Source: Treponema sp. UBA4377 (GTDB taxonomy: Bacteria > Spirochaetota > Spirochaetia > Treponematales > Treponemataceae). Taken from it: a DNA stretch of 13,584 bases. This document shows, piece after piece, positions 6,039-13,102 of the stretch. The stretch lies in NCBI GenBank assembly GCA_002391235.1, contig DGRX01000017.1:1-13584 (forward strand), in the 5' to 3' direction. A program made the translations under genes and the position numbers. Under the pieces are notes generated by a model. That model was not told the DNA's origin and did not search any database. It worked only from the letters and a program-made list of their open reading frames with translations. Position 1 is the first letter of the stretch, and every line of letters starts with the position of its first letter.

Positions 6039-6883
6039 CATTTTTTTTCTTCGGGAAGGTATTCCAGCTTTTTGCCGTAGAACTTTTCGTAGCAGTCAAC
6101 CCAAGCCTTGTAGTTCTGATCGTTCATGTCGCGGATGTTTTGCTTTTCGGACTTGCTGGGGTCGGCGAAAATCGCGGGCAAAACGTTCATCGTGTATTCC
6201 TGTATCGGAAAGCCGTCGGCGCCGATTATGTCCGAATCAGTCATCGTGATGAAAATCGGCAAGACCGGAACCTTGTTGTCAACGGCAAACTTAAAGGCGC
6301 CGTTTGTCATGGGGCGGGGCTTTCTATAGTTCCACCACATGCCCTGCTCGGCGTAAACCAAGACTTTTTCGCCGCGGGCCAAAAGCGTCTTCATTCCCTC
6401 AAAGAATTTTTTCATTGTGGAATGGTTTTGGCTTACGGGAAGCGTGTTGCAGTTGCGGAACAAAAAGCCGTAGAGTCCGGGAAAGGAAGTGTAGTTTCCT
6501 TCGCGGATTACGCGCCAAATAATGTGATGGCGGGTGTAGGGCTTTAGGATTTCCAAAACGGCAAAGTTGTCAAAAGGGTTAAAGTGGTTGCAAGTGATGA
6601 TCAAGCCCTTGTCCTTTACGGCAAAGAAATTTTCCATGCCGACAACGTCCTTGATTATCATTTGCTTGCTCTTAAAAAGGCCGGCGATGAATTTCGTTCC
6701 GACGATGTTGGCCGCCCAAGTCTTAATCTTGCTGGTCAGCTTGCTTCTTGTGTAGTCGATTTGGTCCGGCTCTAGCGGAATTGTCGGAGGGTCGTCCTCA
6801 ACGTCTTGCGACCAAAGGCGCTTCCGCTCCAACTCGTCAATCTTTTTAAGTACGGCCAAGCGGCCGGGATCTTTTTCCGCCAT
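6038..6883 (-). CDS. PlsC-like lysophospholipid/glycerol-phosphate acyltransferase
   Basis: A 281-residue acyltransferase-fold protein. The catalytic H(X4)D motif is NHFNPFD (H100, D105). The acyl-acceptor binding motif appears as YAEQGMWW with E179, replacing the usual FPEGTRS, and VPVLPIFI matches motif IV. Such enzymes move a fatty acyl group from acyl-ACP or acyl-CoA to a lysolipid at the inner membrane face. The N-terminal 60 residues are charged and soluble, and no clear membrane span is present. It starts 3 nt after the stop of the GT8 gene with only a weak AGG upstream, so translation is probably coupled. The pairing with a glycosyltransferase suggests membrane glycolipid or phospholipid modification rather than bulk phosphatidate synthesis. 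The exact substrate is unknown. Confidence 0.85.
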   Translation of the reverse strand: MAEKDPGRLAVLKKIDELERKRLWSQDVEDDPPTIPLEPDQIDYTRSKLTSKIKTWAANIVGTKFIAGLFKSKQMIIKDVVGMENFFAVKDKGLIITCNHFNPFDNFAVLEILKPYTRHHIIWRVIREGNYTSFPGLYGFLFRNCNTLPVSQNHSTMKKFFEGMKTLLARGEKVLVYAEQGMWWNYRKPRPMTNGAFKFAVDNKVPVLPIFITMTDSDIIGADGFPIQEYTMNVLPAIFADPSKSEKQNIRDMNDQNYKAWVDCYEKFYGKKLEYLPEEKK

Positions 6884-6886
6884 TTT

Positions 6887-7951
6887 TTACGCCAACCTAA
6901 AAAGAGCCTTTACGCCTTGGACAGAACCGCTGGCGGCTTTTTTGGCGACCTTCGCGGCTGACTTTGCGGCCGTTCCAAAGAACTCCAAAAGGCCCGCGCC
7001 GATTCTTTCGCGGCGGATTGTGTTCCAGTAATTGTTAAAGTTGTTGGCTTCATCGACGCACATTTTCATCATGTGTCCGATAAGAACCTTGTCCTTGGCC
7101 TTTTCTTCGTCGGAATATGTTTCCTTCATTTGGCGGAGCGTGTCGGCAAAAGGAGTCTTGTCGGCGTATTCCCAGAAAATGTCGCCGTATTTGATTCCGT
7201 CGTACTTCCATGGGCGCCACATCATTTTGTAGTGAACGATTTTAAGGTCCTTGTCGTCAAAGGCCGGGTTTTCAAAAGACGTTTTGTTCCAGCCCAAGTC
7301 ATAGTAGTGGACGCGGTCTTTGCAAAGAACGTTCAAGTAGTCCTGGTCTTGCGCGATGTGGAAGGGGAACTCGTTCAAAAGCTTAACGAACTTTTCCTGG
7401 ATTTTTTCTTCGCGGTACTTCTTTGTGTTGATTACGATGATTCCCGCGTTAAAGTAATGCTCTCTCTTTACGCCCAAGGCTTTTTCGACGTATTCGCCAA
7501 ACTCGTTGATTGTAAGAACGGTTTCCTCAACTGTGGCGCCCAAAAGGTTGTCGCCCAGCTCGGCGTTGAACATCTTTGAGATGTCGTCCAAAATCAAGAG
7601 GTCGCTGTCCAAGTAAAGGACTTTGTCGTATTCTGGATAAAGGCTTGCGATGAACAAGCGGAAGTATGTTTCTTGTGAATAGTAGTCGCGCAAATGGAAC
7701 ATGTTTGAATAGGCGTCCAACTTTTCCTTCAAAGAGATGAATTCGATGGATGCGTTCTTTGCGTCGGTGGAAGCGTAAACCTTTTCCTTTAAGTCTTCCG
7801 CCAGGTTTGTGGTCAAAACATAAACCCTGTAAAAATAGTCTTGGGAAGCGTTTTGAAGCATGGATCTGAGGGTAACGCCCAACATCGGAGCGTACTTGTA
7901 GTCAACTGCGAAAAATACCGGAATCTCGCCCTTATACGTTTTAGTCTTCAT
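6887..7951 (-). CDS. glycosyltransferase family 8 protein
   Basis: A 354-residue GT8 enzyme. It opens with PVFFAVDYKYAPMLGVTLRS, the nucleotide-sugar fold start. It carries the metal-binding DxD as LYLDSDLLI (D115, D117), the FNAGIIVIN acceptor-loop motif (168-176), and HYKMMWRPW (240-248) at the place of the family HxxGxxKPW motif, with Met for Gly and Arg for Lys. GT8 enzymes transfer glucose or galactose with retention onto lipo-oligosaccharides, lipids or proteins. After about residue 320 an Ala/Lys-rich amphipathic helix (FFGTAAKSAAKVAKKAA) probably anchors it to the cytoplasmic membrane surface. AGGTAGGA precedes the ATG at good spacing. It is followed directly by a PlsC-like acyltransferase, so a glycolipid product is likely. 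Sugar donor and acceptor cannot be inferred. Confidence 0.92.
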   Translation of the reverse strand: MKTKTYKGEIPVFFAVDYKYAPMLGVTLRSMLQNASQDYFYRVYVLTTNLAEDLKEKVYASTDAKNASIEFISLKEKLDAYSNMFHLRDYYSQETYFRLFIASLYPEYDKVLYLDSDLLILDDISKMFNAELGDNLLGATVEETVLTINEFGEYVEKALGVKREHYFNAGIIVINTKKYREEKIQEKFVKLLNEFPFHIAQDQDYLNVLCKDRVHYYDLGWNKTSFENPAFDDKDLKIVHYKMMWRPWKYDGIKYGDIFWEYADKTPFADTLRQMKETYSDEEKAKDKVLIGHMMKMCVDEANNFNNYWNTIRRERIGAGLLEFFGTAAKSAAKVAKKAASGSVQGVKALFRLA

Positions 7952-8019
7952 AATTAATCCTACCTTATAGAATTAGACACGGGAAGAGACTTTTTGTTGC
8001 GCCGCAAAACCGCGGGCTG

Positions 8020-9624
8020 TTATTGCAATTTTACGACGTTTTTAAAAGTTTCTTCCACCTTTTTGAAGTATAAACTTTTAAGGGGGTGAATGTCCATAGC
8101 GTTGGAGACCCAGCCGCCGATGGAGTTAAGGTCGATTACGGCGCAGGTTACGGGATGGCTTATTGGAATCACTTCGCCGCTGGAAAGCAAAATGTCTTCG
8201 GCTTTGGAAAGAAGGGCGTTGCGCTCCTTGCTTTCGTTTGTCCAGGCGGCTTGGTCAAGCAGTTTGTCAAAGCTTTCGTCGCGCCAATGGGAATCGTTCA
8301 TCGAGGAATTTCCGCGGAAGAGTTCCAAAAATGCCAATGGGTCGGAATAGTCGCCGATCCAAGTGTAAAGGAAAAGGTCGGCCTTTGTCTTGGAGATTGA
8401 GGTCAAGTAAAGCTGCGGATGAATTTTCACTGTTTTTAGCTCAACGCCGATTTCTTCCAAGGCTCCGCGCAAAAGTTCCGCGCGGTTTGACATGTATTCC
8501 GAGTCGGGAATCGCGAACGACAATTCGATTTTTTTGCCGGAGAGTCCGGCGGATTTTTTGGCGGCCTCCAGCATGAGCGCGGCTTCTTCCGCGTCGGTGT
8601 AGTTGAGGCCCTCTGGGCTTTTGTAGCCGGAGCTAGGGCAGACCAAAGTTTCGGCGGGGAACATGTGTCCGTCGCGCAATTGCTTCCAAGGAATCGCGGT
8701 GAGGACTGCGTTCCTAAAATCCGCGCGGCTCCAAATCGGCGAGTCGTTTTTAAAGAACAAGTATTCGGTTCCAAACTCCGCCGAAAGCTGAATCGCCTTT
8801 TTGTCCAGAATCTTTTTGAGCTCGTCGGTTGCGTCAATCCAATCCGCAGCGCCTGTGTTAAAGGCGTGCGCCCTTGCGTCGGAATCGTCTGTAAGATGGA
8901 TTGCCACGGACGGGATGCGGACTTGCGCGGCGTTCCAATAGTTTGGATTCTTTTTTAGCAAAACCTTAAATGGCGTCGCGCTTTCGATCATGTAGGCGCC
9001 GCTTGCGCTCGAGTCGTCCAACACGGCCGAAAACGCGTGGTGGCACAAAAGCTTGTTAAAGTGGCTTGTCGGCTTTGTAAGCTCAACGCTAAGCTTTAGG
9101 CCGTTCGCGTAAATCGCCACGTCTTCGCGGCTTCCAGTTCCAAGCCTGTATTCGCGCGCTCCCTTGATTACGTCAAGAAGGGAAGAGTAGTAGGCGCCTT
9201 TGTTTGCGATTAGGTTGAGCCAAGACTCTTTGATTGTCTGGGCGTTTATTTCCTTTCCAGAAGAGCTTTTGGCGCCTTCGCGAATCGTAAAGGTCCACCT
9301 GAATTTGTCGCGCGAAATTCTAAAGTCCTTTGCCAGCGCGTTGTCCGGCTCCAGCGTCGCCGCGTTGTAAGAAAAAAGGCCTTCGTAAACGCTGTTCAAA
9401 ATCTGCGCCTCAAAAACGTAGGCGCTTGTGTGCGGGTCAAGGTTCAAGTTTGAAAGGGAGTGGAAAATCACCAGCTCCCTTTGAAGTGATTCGTCGATTT
9501 TGTCGCTTTTAAAAGGAACGTCGTCTTCCGAGGCGAAAAGGCTCGCGCCTGGAAAAACAAAAAGCAAGGCGCAGGCAAAAACCGCGCCGGCGAATTTTTT
9601 ATGCAGTCTAGTTGTCCAGTCCAA
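8020..9624 (-). CDS. ABC transporter substrate-binding protein, oligopeptide/family 5 (OppA-like)
   Basis: A 534-residue protein. A signal peptide spans residues 1 to about 31 (RLHKKF, then a hydrophobic AGAVFACALLFVFPGASLFA), with likely signal peptidase I cleavage after LFA. There is no proper lipobox, unlike many spirochaetal binding proteins. SBP family 5 features include NLDPHTSAYVFEAQILNSVYEGL, GAKSSSGKEINAQTIKESWL, SGAYMIESATPFKVLLKKNPNYW and YTWIGDYSDPLAFLELF. Such proteins bind peptides or related solutes in the periplasm and hand them to an Opp/Dpp permease. No permease or ATPase gene is present, so it is an orphan that probably uses a transporter encoded elsewhere. The predicted TTG start (9624) overlaps the upstream gene by 17 nt; AGGAG lies about 13 nt upstream of it, rather far, so the exact start is uncertain. 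Last gene of the metF operon. Confidence 0.9.
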   Translation of the reverse strand: MDWTTRLHKKFAGAVFACALLFVFPGASLFASEDDVPFKSDKIDESLQRELVIFHSLSNLNLDPHTSAYVFEAQILNSVYEGLFSYNAATLEPDNALAKDFRISRDKFRWTFTIREGAKSSSGKEINAQTIKESWLNLIANKGAYYSSLLDVIKGAREYRLGTGSREDVAIYANGLKLSVELTKPTSHFNKLLCHHAFSAVLDDSSASGAYMIESATPFKVLLKKNPNYWNAAQVRIPSVAIHLTDDSDARAHAFNTGAADWIDATDELKKILDKKAIQLSAEFGTEYLFFKNDSPIWSRADFRNAVLTAIPWKQLRDGHMFPAETLVCPSSGYKSPEGLNYTDAEEAALMLEAAKKSAGLSGKKIELSFAIPDSEYMSNRAELLRGALEEIGVELKTVKIHPQLYLTSISKTKADLFLYTWIGDYSDPLAFLELFRGNSSMNDSHWRDESFDKLLDQAAWTNESKERNALLSKAEDILLSSGEVIPISHPVTCAVIDLNSIGGWVSNAMDIHPLKSLYFKKVEETFKNVVKLQ

Positions 9625-11020
9625 GTTTTTTCATCTGCTCCTGTTCTTCTATATAGGATATGTATTCTGCGCGGCGCTGGTTTGTGTTGACCATGTTGTT
9701 TTTTAGCGCCATCAACTCCATCGAAAGGCCTTTGATTTTTGAGCGTTTTTCTATGGGCGTGTTGTTCTTAAAATAATCGTCAAGAGCTTTTAGGATTATC
9801 GAAATTTTCTGCAAGTCTGCGATTTGCTTGTTCAAGAATTCCAAAAGCTTTTGCTCGTCCGCGTTTTGGAATTTTTTGTAGGCAATGCTGTTTTTTAATG
9901 CGAAAGAGTTGTAAAAACTGGCTTTCTTTTGAACGTCCGTGCTAAATGGCGTAAAACTGACCCTTTGCTTGCGCTTGTTGTTTGTGGCGGGCTCGACGAT
10001 TGTGACTTCGTACTCAATCGGCTTGTCCTTTATTCCAAAGGCTTTTTTTAGCGCGGCGATGAACTGGCCCCAAAAACTTGTGGAGGCGCTTTGAAGGACT
10101 TCGTTGTTTTCCGAAAGCTTTGTGTAAACGGCTCCAAGCGGCGTTGATTGCGCGCAGAGAGAGTGGACTGCGTCCAAAAGCATTCCCTTTGTGTCTATTT
10201 GAACGGTATTGGATTTTTTCTTTTCTTCCTTGATGGCCAGCTTTTCCAAGACCGCGGCCTGCAATTGATCGCGGTTTGAAGCTTGGTCCTCGCGCGCGAT
10301 TTCTTCAACCAGCTGCGTGTAAAAGGGCTCTTTTCCGATTGCGGAAGTGAACGCCTTTTTTATTTGCGCGACTTCTTCCGCTTCGGAAGAAAAAGCTTTG
10401 TCTTGGTCAAACTTTCCGCCTAGAATGATTTCCTTTCGGATTTTGTACTTGTAGTTTTCTTTTTGGAATTCCGTAAGGTCTTTGAAAATGCGGACGATTT
10501 CATTGGTTGTCTTTTGTATTTTTGAGACAATGTCGTTGACGGAACTGGATGTCAGCATGTCTCCGCCGCGCTTCATTTCCATGACCAGTTGGCCCAAGCC
10601 GCGCGTGTTCGGCATTGTGCTGTTTGGCGTAAGCGAGCTCCAAATAAAGGAATTGTTGTAGTCAAGGAGTTTTTTTATTTCCGGAATTTTCAGGCTGTCG
10701 ATTGAAAATTTATAGTAGGTGCAAATCCAGTCCAGCATCGTCTCAAATTCAGAAAAGCGCATTCCGATGATTGTCGTGCGCTCGCCGTCGATGAATTGCG
10801 TGTTGTCCAAGGGCTTTATGCCGGAAATCTTGCGGTCAAGCTTGTAGGGATCGGGTTTGATTAAAGATTTTTTTATCAAGAGGTCGTAAAGGTTTTTTAC
10901 GCAAGTGTGAAAGAGTCTGTAATTTTCTGAGATTTGCGGAATGATTGTCGAATTGTACCATTCGGTCTTCGATTCAACCGCTTCAATCACCTTTTTCGAA
11001 AATTCAATCGATTCTGCCAT
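9608..11020 (-). CDS. conserved-looking helical protein of unknown function
   Basis: I do not recognise this 470-residue protein. It has no signal peptide and no membrane span, is strongly charged (many Lys and Glu) and is predicted largely helical. A segment with EFQKENYKYKIRKEIILGG (about residues 187-205) leads into a Glu/Lys-rich region. The C-terminus (about 395-466) has repeated leucine/lysine helices typical of coiled coil, ending in EEQEQMKKLGLDN. A more polar stretch near 330-350 (EYEVTIVEPATNNKRKQRVS) may be beta structure. Base composition and codon use match the neighbours, so it is a resident gene, probably cytoplasmic. ATG lies 1 nt after the stop of the PAP2-like gene, with no visible Shine-Dalgarno, which implies translational coupling. 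Its stop lies inside the next gene. Confidence 0.8.
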   Translation of the reverse strand: MAESIEFSKKVIEAVESKTEWYNSTIIPQISENYRLFHTCVKNLYDLLIKKSLIKPDPYKLDRKISGIKPLDNTQFIDGERTTIIGMRFSEFETMLDWICTYYKFSIDSLKIPEIKKLLDYNNSFIWSSLTPNSTMPNTRGLGQLVMEMKRGGDMLTSSSVNDIVSKIQKTTNEIVRIFKDLTEFQKENYKYKIRKEIILGGKFDQDKAFSSEAEEVAQIKKAFTSAIGKEPFYTQLVEEIAREDQASNRDQLQAAVLEKLAIKEEKKKSNTVQIDTKGMLLDAVHSLCAQSTPLGAVYTKLSENNEVLQSASTSFWGQFIAALKKAFGIKDKPIEYEVTIVEPATNNKRKQRVSFTPFSTDVQKKASFYNSFALKNSIAYKKFQNADEQKLLEFLNKQIADLQKISIILKALDDYFKNNTPIEKRSKIKGLSMELMALKNNMVNTNQRRAEYISYIEEQEQMKKLGLDN

Positions 11021-11021
11021 A

Positions 11022-11900
11022 CTATCTATTATCGGCGCTTTTTTCGGTTTTTATTAGCCAATTTTTGACCGGCAGGCTCCAGTCGGAGCAGTCTTTTCCT
11101 TCCTCGATGAACTGCAAAAAAAGGCTTTTCATGTATCCCACGACTTCTTTTTTGTCCTCTTGCGCAATGTCGGAGCTGTTTTTAAACATCGAGTCCAAAA
11201 AGCCCAGCGCGTCTTCTTTTGTGAAAAGGTCTGGGAAAATTTTGGCAACCATGTAAAGGGCGGCCGAGACGCAGTTTACGCTGTGCTGCTTTACGTACAA
11301 AACTGTTTCGGCGATGTTCACCGCTCCCGCGTAAAGAGAGGCGTTCCACAAGTCCTTTTGCTCTTTGGAAAAGCCTTCGCTGTCAAAGGCTTTTCGCATG
11401 AAAGTGTAGGCAAGGCATACAATCGTTATGTGGAGCGAAGGAACGCACAAGTAATGGGGGTCCAAAAGGTGGACGCCCGCAAAATAAATTCTTCGCTTGT
11501 AATGCGGCCTGTCGGTTGTCGAAAGCCTAAAGCGGTAAACTTGGGCCGCGCTTTTGTAGGCCTTGGTCATGCGGCGGTAAAAATCAGACAAGTGGGGAAC
11601 GGATTTTTTCACTCCAAGAGTTTGGATCAAAAGGCCCAAAGGCCGTATCCAGTATTGCACAAAGCCCAGGTAGTCCGCGATTTTTCTTGTGTTGAACGGA
11701 ACCTTCGCGTCAAGCGGATTGTCCACATGGACGATTGGCGTTCTTGTGAATTTGAATTTGCGCAAAAATTGCAGGACAAAAAAATCTTGGGCCACCGCCC
11801 TTAGGTACGACACTGAGCGCAAGACGACCTTTGGATGCCCAAGGCTCACAAACCAAGTGGGAAGAGGGCTGAACTTTTCCAAGGACTTTAGCTTTTTCAT
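11022..11900 (-). CDS. degenerate PAP2-like membrane-phosphatase/phosphotransferase family protein (tentative)
   Basis: A 292-residue protein without a confident family. Two stretches match PAP2 (type 2 phosphatidate phosphatase/inositol-phosphotransferase) motifs: HYLCVPSLHITIVCLAYTF with PSLH at 154-157 in place of PSGH, and TVLYVKQHSVNC (199-210), which resembles the 'KQHYxxD' third motif with H206 retained. The spacing of 49 residues between H157 and H206 fits the family. However, the Asp of HxxxD is Cys210 and the SR pair before it is TV, and hydrophobicity is only moderate. It may therefore be a variant or inactive relative. If active, it would act on a membrane lipid phosphate. Its start lies 1 nt after the metF stop and its own stop 1 nt before the next start, so it sits mid-operon. 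A family-level error is possible. Confidence 0.7.
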   Translation of the reverse strand: MKKLKSLEKFSPLPTWFVSLGHPKVVLRSVSYLRAVAQDFFVLQFLRKFKFTRTPIVHVDNPLDAKVPFNTRKIADYLGFVQYWIRPLGLLIQTLGVKKSVPHLSDFYRRMTKAYKSAAQVYRFRLSTTDRPHYKRRIYFAGVHLLDPHYLCVPSLHITIVCLAYTFMRKAFDSEGFSKEQKDLWNASLYAGAVNIAETVLYVKQHSVNCVSAALYMVAKIFPDLFTKEDALGFLDSMFKNSSDIAQEDKKEVVGYMKSLFLQFIEEGKDCSDWSLPVKNWLIKTEKSADNR

Positions 11901-11901
11901 T

Positions 11902-12780
11902 TTACTTGTTGCAGGCTCCGATGATGTCGTTTACGTTTTCCATAATCGCTTGGGCGATTTCCGGCTTGTTCATCGTGTAAATGTGAACGCCGCGGATGCC
12001 GTTTGAAATCAAGTCGATGATTTGGTCTGTCGCGTAAGCGATTCCGGCCTGCCGCAAGGCCTCGGGCGAGTCGCCGAAGCGGTCGCAAATCGCCAAGAGC
12101 TTTCTGGGGATGAAGGCGTTGGAAAGCTTGATCATTTTTGGAATTTGCGTCACAGCCGTAATCGGCATGATTCCGGCCAAAACCGGCAAGTGGATTCCGG
12201 CGGCTTCCAGTCGGTACAAAAAGCTGTAGAGCATGTCGTTGTCAAAAAACATTTGGGTTGTCAAAAAGTCCGCGCCCGCGTCAACCTTGCGCTTTAAAAG
12301 CTCGATGTCTTCGATGCGGTTGGCCGACTCTGGATGGCCTTCCGGGTAGCAGGCGCCTCCGACGCAAAAGCCTTCGCGCTTCAAAACCGCCGTCAGTTCG
12401 TCGGCGTGCTTGTAGCCGCCTTGCGTCGCTTCTTCTTCGGTCATCCCTTGGGGAATGTCTCCGCGCAAGGCCAAAATGTTTTGGATTCCGGCGGCCTTCA
12501 TTTCTTTGATCGCGTCTGAGATTTTTTCTTTTGTCGCGCTCACGCATGTAAGGTGGGTGAGCGAGGCCGGGCAATTTTCCGCGACCATTTTAGAAACTTC
12601 TAGCGTTTGGTCTTTTGTGCTGCCGCCCGCTCCGCAAGTGACGCTGATAAAGTCCGGCTTTAAGGCCGAAAGCGTCTTTATTTTTTCAGAAAGGCTTTTT
12701 ACGTTTGTCTGTTGTTTGGGCGGAAAAACCTCAAACGAAAGCGTCAATTTTTTTTTGCTGAAAATTTCCTTGATTTGCAT
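11902..12780 (-). CDS. metF: 5,10-methylenetetrahydrofolate reductase
   Basis: A 292-residue MetF, the usual length of bacterial enzymes. It shows SFEVFPPK (residues 15-22; E17 corresponds to the catalytic Glu28 of E. coli MetF), SVTCGAGGSTKDQT (46-59), HLTCVSATKEKI (76-87), ALRGDIPQG (104-112; D108 matches the folate/FAD-site Asp), GGACYPEGHPES and DAGADFLTTQMFFDND. The FAD-dependent TIM-barrel enzyme reduces methylene-THF to methyl-THF, the methyl donor for methionine synthesis. The ATG is fixed by alignment of the N-terminus with the family. No Shine-Dalgarno precedes it, and a TATAAT box lies just 7 bp upstream, suggesting a leaderless message. It is the first gene of a four-gene operon whose other members have no obvious link to one-carbon metabolism. 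Confidence 0.97.
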   Translation of the reverse strand: MQIKEIFSKKKLTLSFEVFPPKQQTNVKSLSEKIKTLSALKPDFISVTCGAGGSTKDQTLEVSKMVAENCPASLTHLTCVSATKEKISDAIKEMKAAGIQNILALRGDIPQGMTEEEATQGGYKHADELTAVLKREGFCVGGACYPEGHPESANRIEDIELLKRKVDAGADFLTTQMFFDNDMLYSFLYRLEAAGIHLPVLAGIMPITAVTQIPKMIKLSNAFIPRKLLAICDRFGDSPEALRQAGIAYATDQIIDLISNGIRGVHIYTMNKPEIAQAIMENVNDIIGACNK

Positions 12781-12787
12781 GCGGACG

Positions 12788-12793
12788 ATTATA
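12788..12793 (-). promoter_or_regulatory. -10 box (TATAAT) of the metF operon, 7 bp from the ATG
   Basis: The minus strand reads GCGCTATAATCGTCCGCATG. A start site 6-8 bp after the TATAAT would fall on or next to the metF ATG. The best -35 candidate at 17 bp (TAGCAA, 12816-12811) matches consensus at only three positions, so the assignment rests on the perfect -10. Confidence 0.5.
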
Positions 12794-12957
12794 GCGCATT
12801 GCGCGCCTTTTTGCTAGTGATGGAGCGGAGAGATGGTGGAACAACAAAAGCGGCCTCCCTGATTTTGGAAGGCCGCGGCCAGACGAGCCGCCGGGCTATT
12901 GCTGCAAGAAATCGCTAGGAGCGATACCCCCTCCATACACATGTAAAGGCGATCGCC
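12794..12957. repeat. hairpin-rich intergenic element, candidate dispersed repeat
   Basis: The 322-bp gap 12781-13102 contains several symmetric sequences: GCGC-ATT-GCGC (12794-12804), the GCGGCCT/AGGCCGC stem (12850-12876), ATCGCT-AGG-AGCGAT (12911-12925) and the palindrome GGCGATCGCC (12948-12957). Further right, GCGCGTTT (13029-13036) and AAACGCGC (13081-13088) are inverted copies next to the NFACT -10 box. From memory, unverified, the minus-strand string ending SITSKKARNAL resembles short hypothetical peptides in other treponemes, which would indicate a repeat. Confidence 0.35.
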
Positions 12958-12983
12958 GCCAAGACCCTGGAAAATCTTTTCAT
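12814..12983 (-). pseudogene. frame-broken small lipoprotein-like reading frame, or part of a dispersed repeat
   Basis: On the minus strand a perfect GGAGGA (12993-12988) precedes ATG at 12983, opening MKRFSRVLAAIAFTCVWRGY and ending at a TAG (12917-12915) after 22 codons. The beginning is basic then hydrophobic, like a signal peptide. In a second frame, ATG at 12936 opens MEGVSLLAISCSNSPAARLA, with LLAISC resembling a lipobox, and runs 40 codons to 12814. One frameshift near 12936 would fuse them into a lipoprotein-like leader. A third reading continues past the first stop to give a frame ending in SITSKKARNAL. All this is followed by or overlaps the terminator at 12841-12876. It could be a decayed lipoprotein gene, a leader peptide, or repeat DNA. 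Confidence 0.3.
12841..12876 (-). terminator. intrinsic terminator upstream of metF
   Basis: GCGGCCT (12850-12856) pairs with AGGCCGC (12870-12876), with two further G-C pairs after one mismatch. On the minus strand the stem is followed by TTTTGTTGTT. It follows a minus-strand small reading frame with a strong ribosome site and lies about 70 bp before metF. It could end a short transcript or act as an attenuator. Confidence 0.55.
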
Positions 12984-13090
12984 AGTTTCCTCCATAAAAA
13001 ATGTATTCAATAATTGTTGCATAGGAAGGCGCGTTTGTTAAACGAATTTTTTGTTATTAACTGGCGCTAGAAAAATCGCAAAACGCGCGG

Positions 13091-13096
13091 TATAAT
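13091..13096 (+). promoter_or_regulatory. -10 box (TATAAT) of the NFACT gene, 6 bp from the ATG
   Basis: The sequence reads GCGGTATAATTGCGCCATG. The perfect -10 hexamer ends 6 bp before the start codon, no Shine-Dalgarno is present, and no good -35 is seen at 16-18 bp. Transcription would start at or one base from the ATG, again suggesting a leaderless message. Confidence 0.5.
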
Positions 13097-13102
13097 TGCG
13101 CC

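Noticed and set aside
12712..12918. Plus-strand open frame across the metF start and the intergenic hairpins
   Set aside because: It is antisense to the conserved metF start and runs through terminator and hairpin sequence; no family match.
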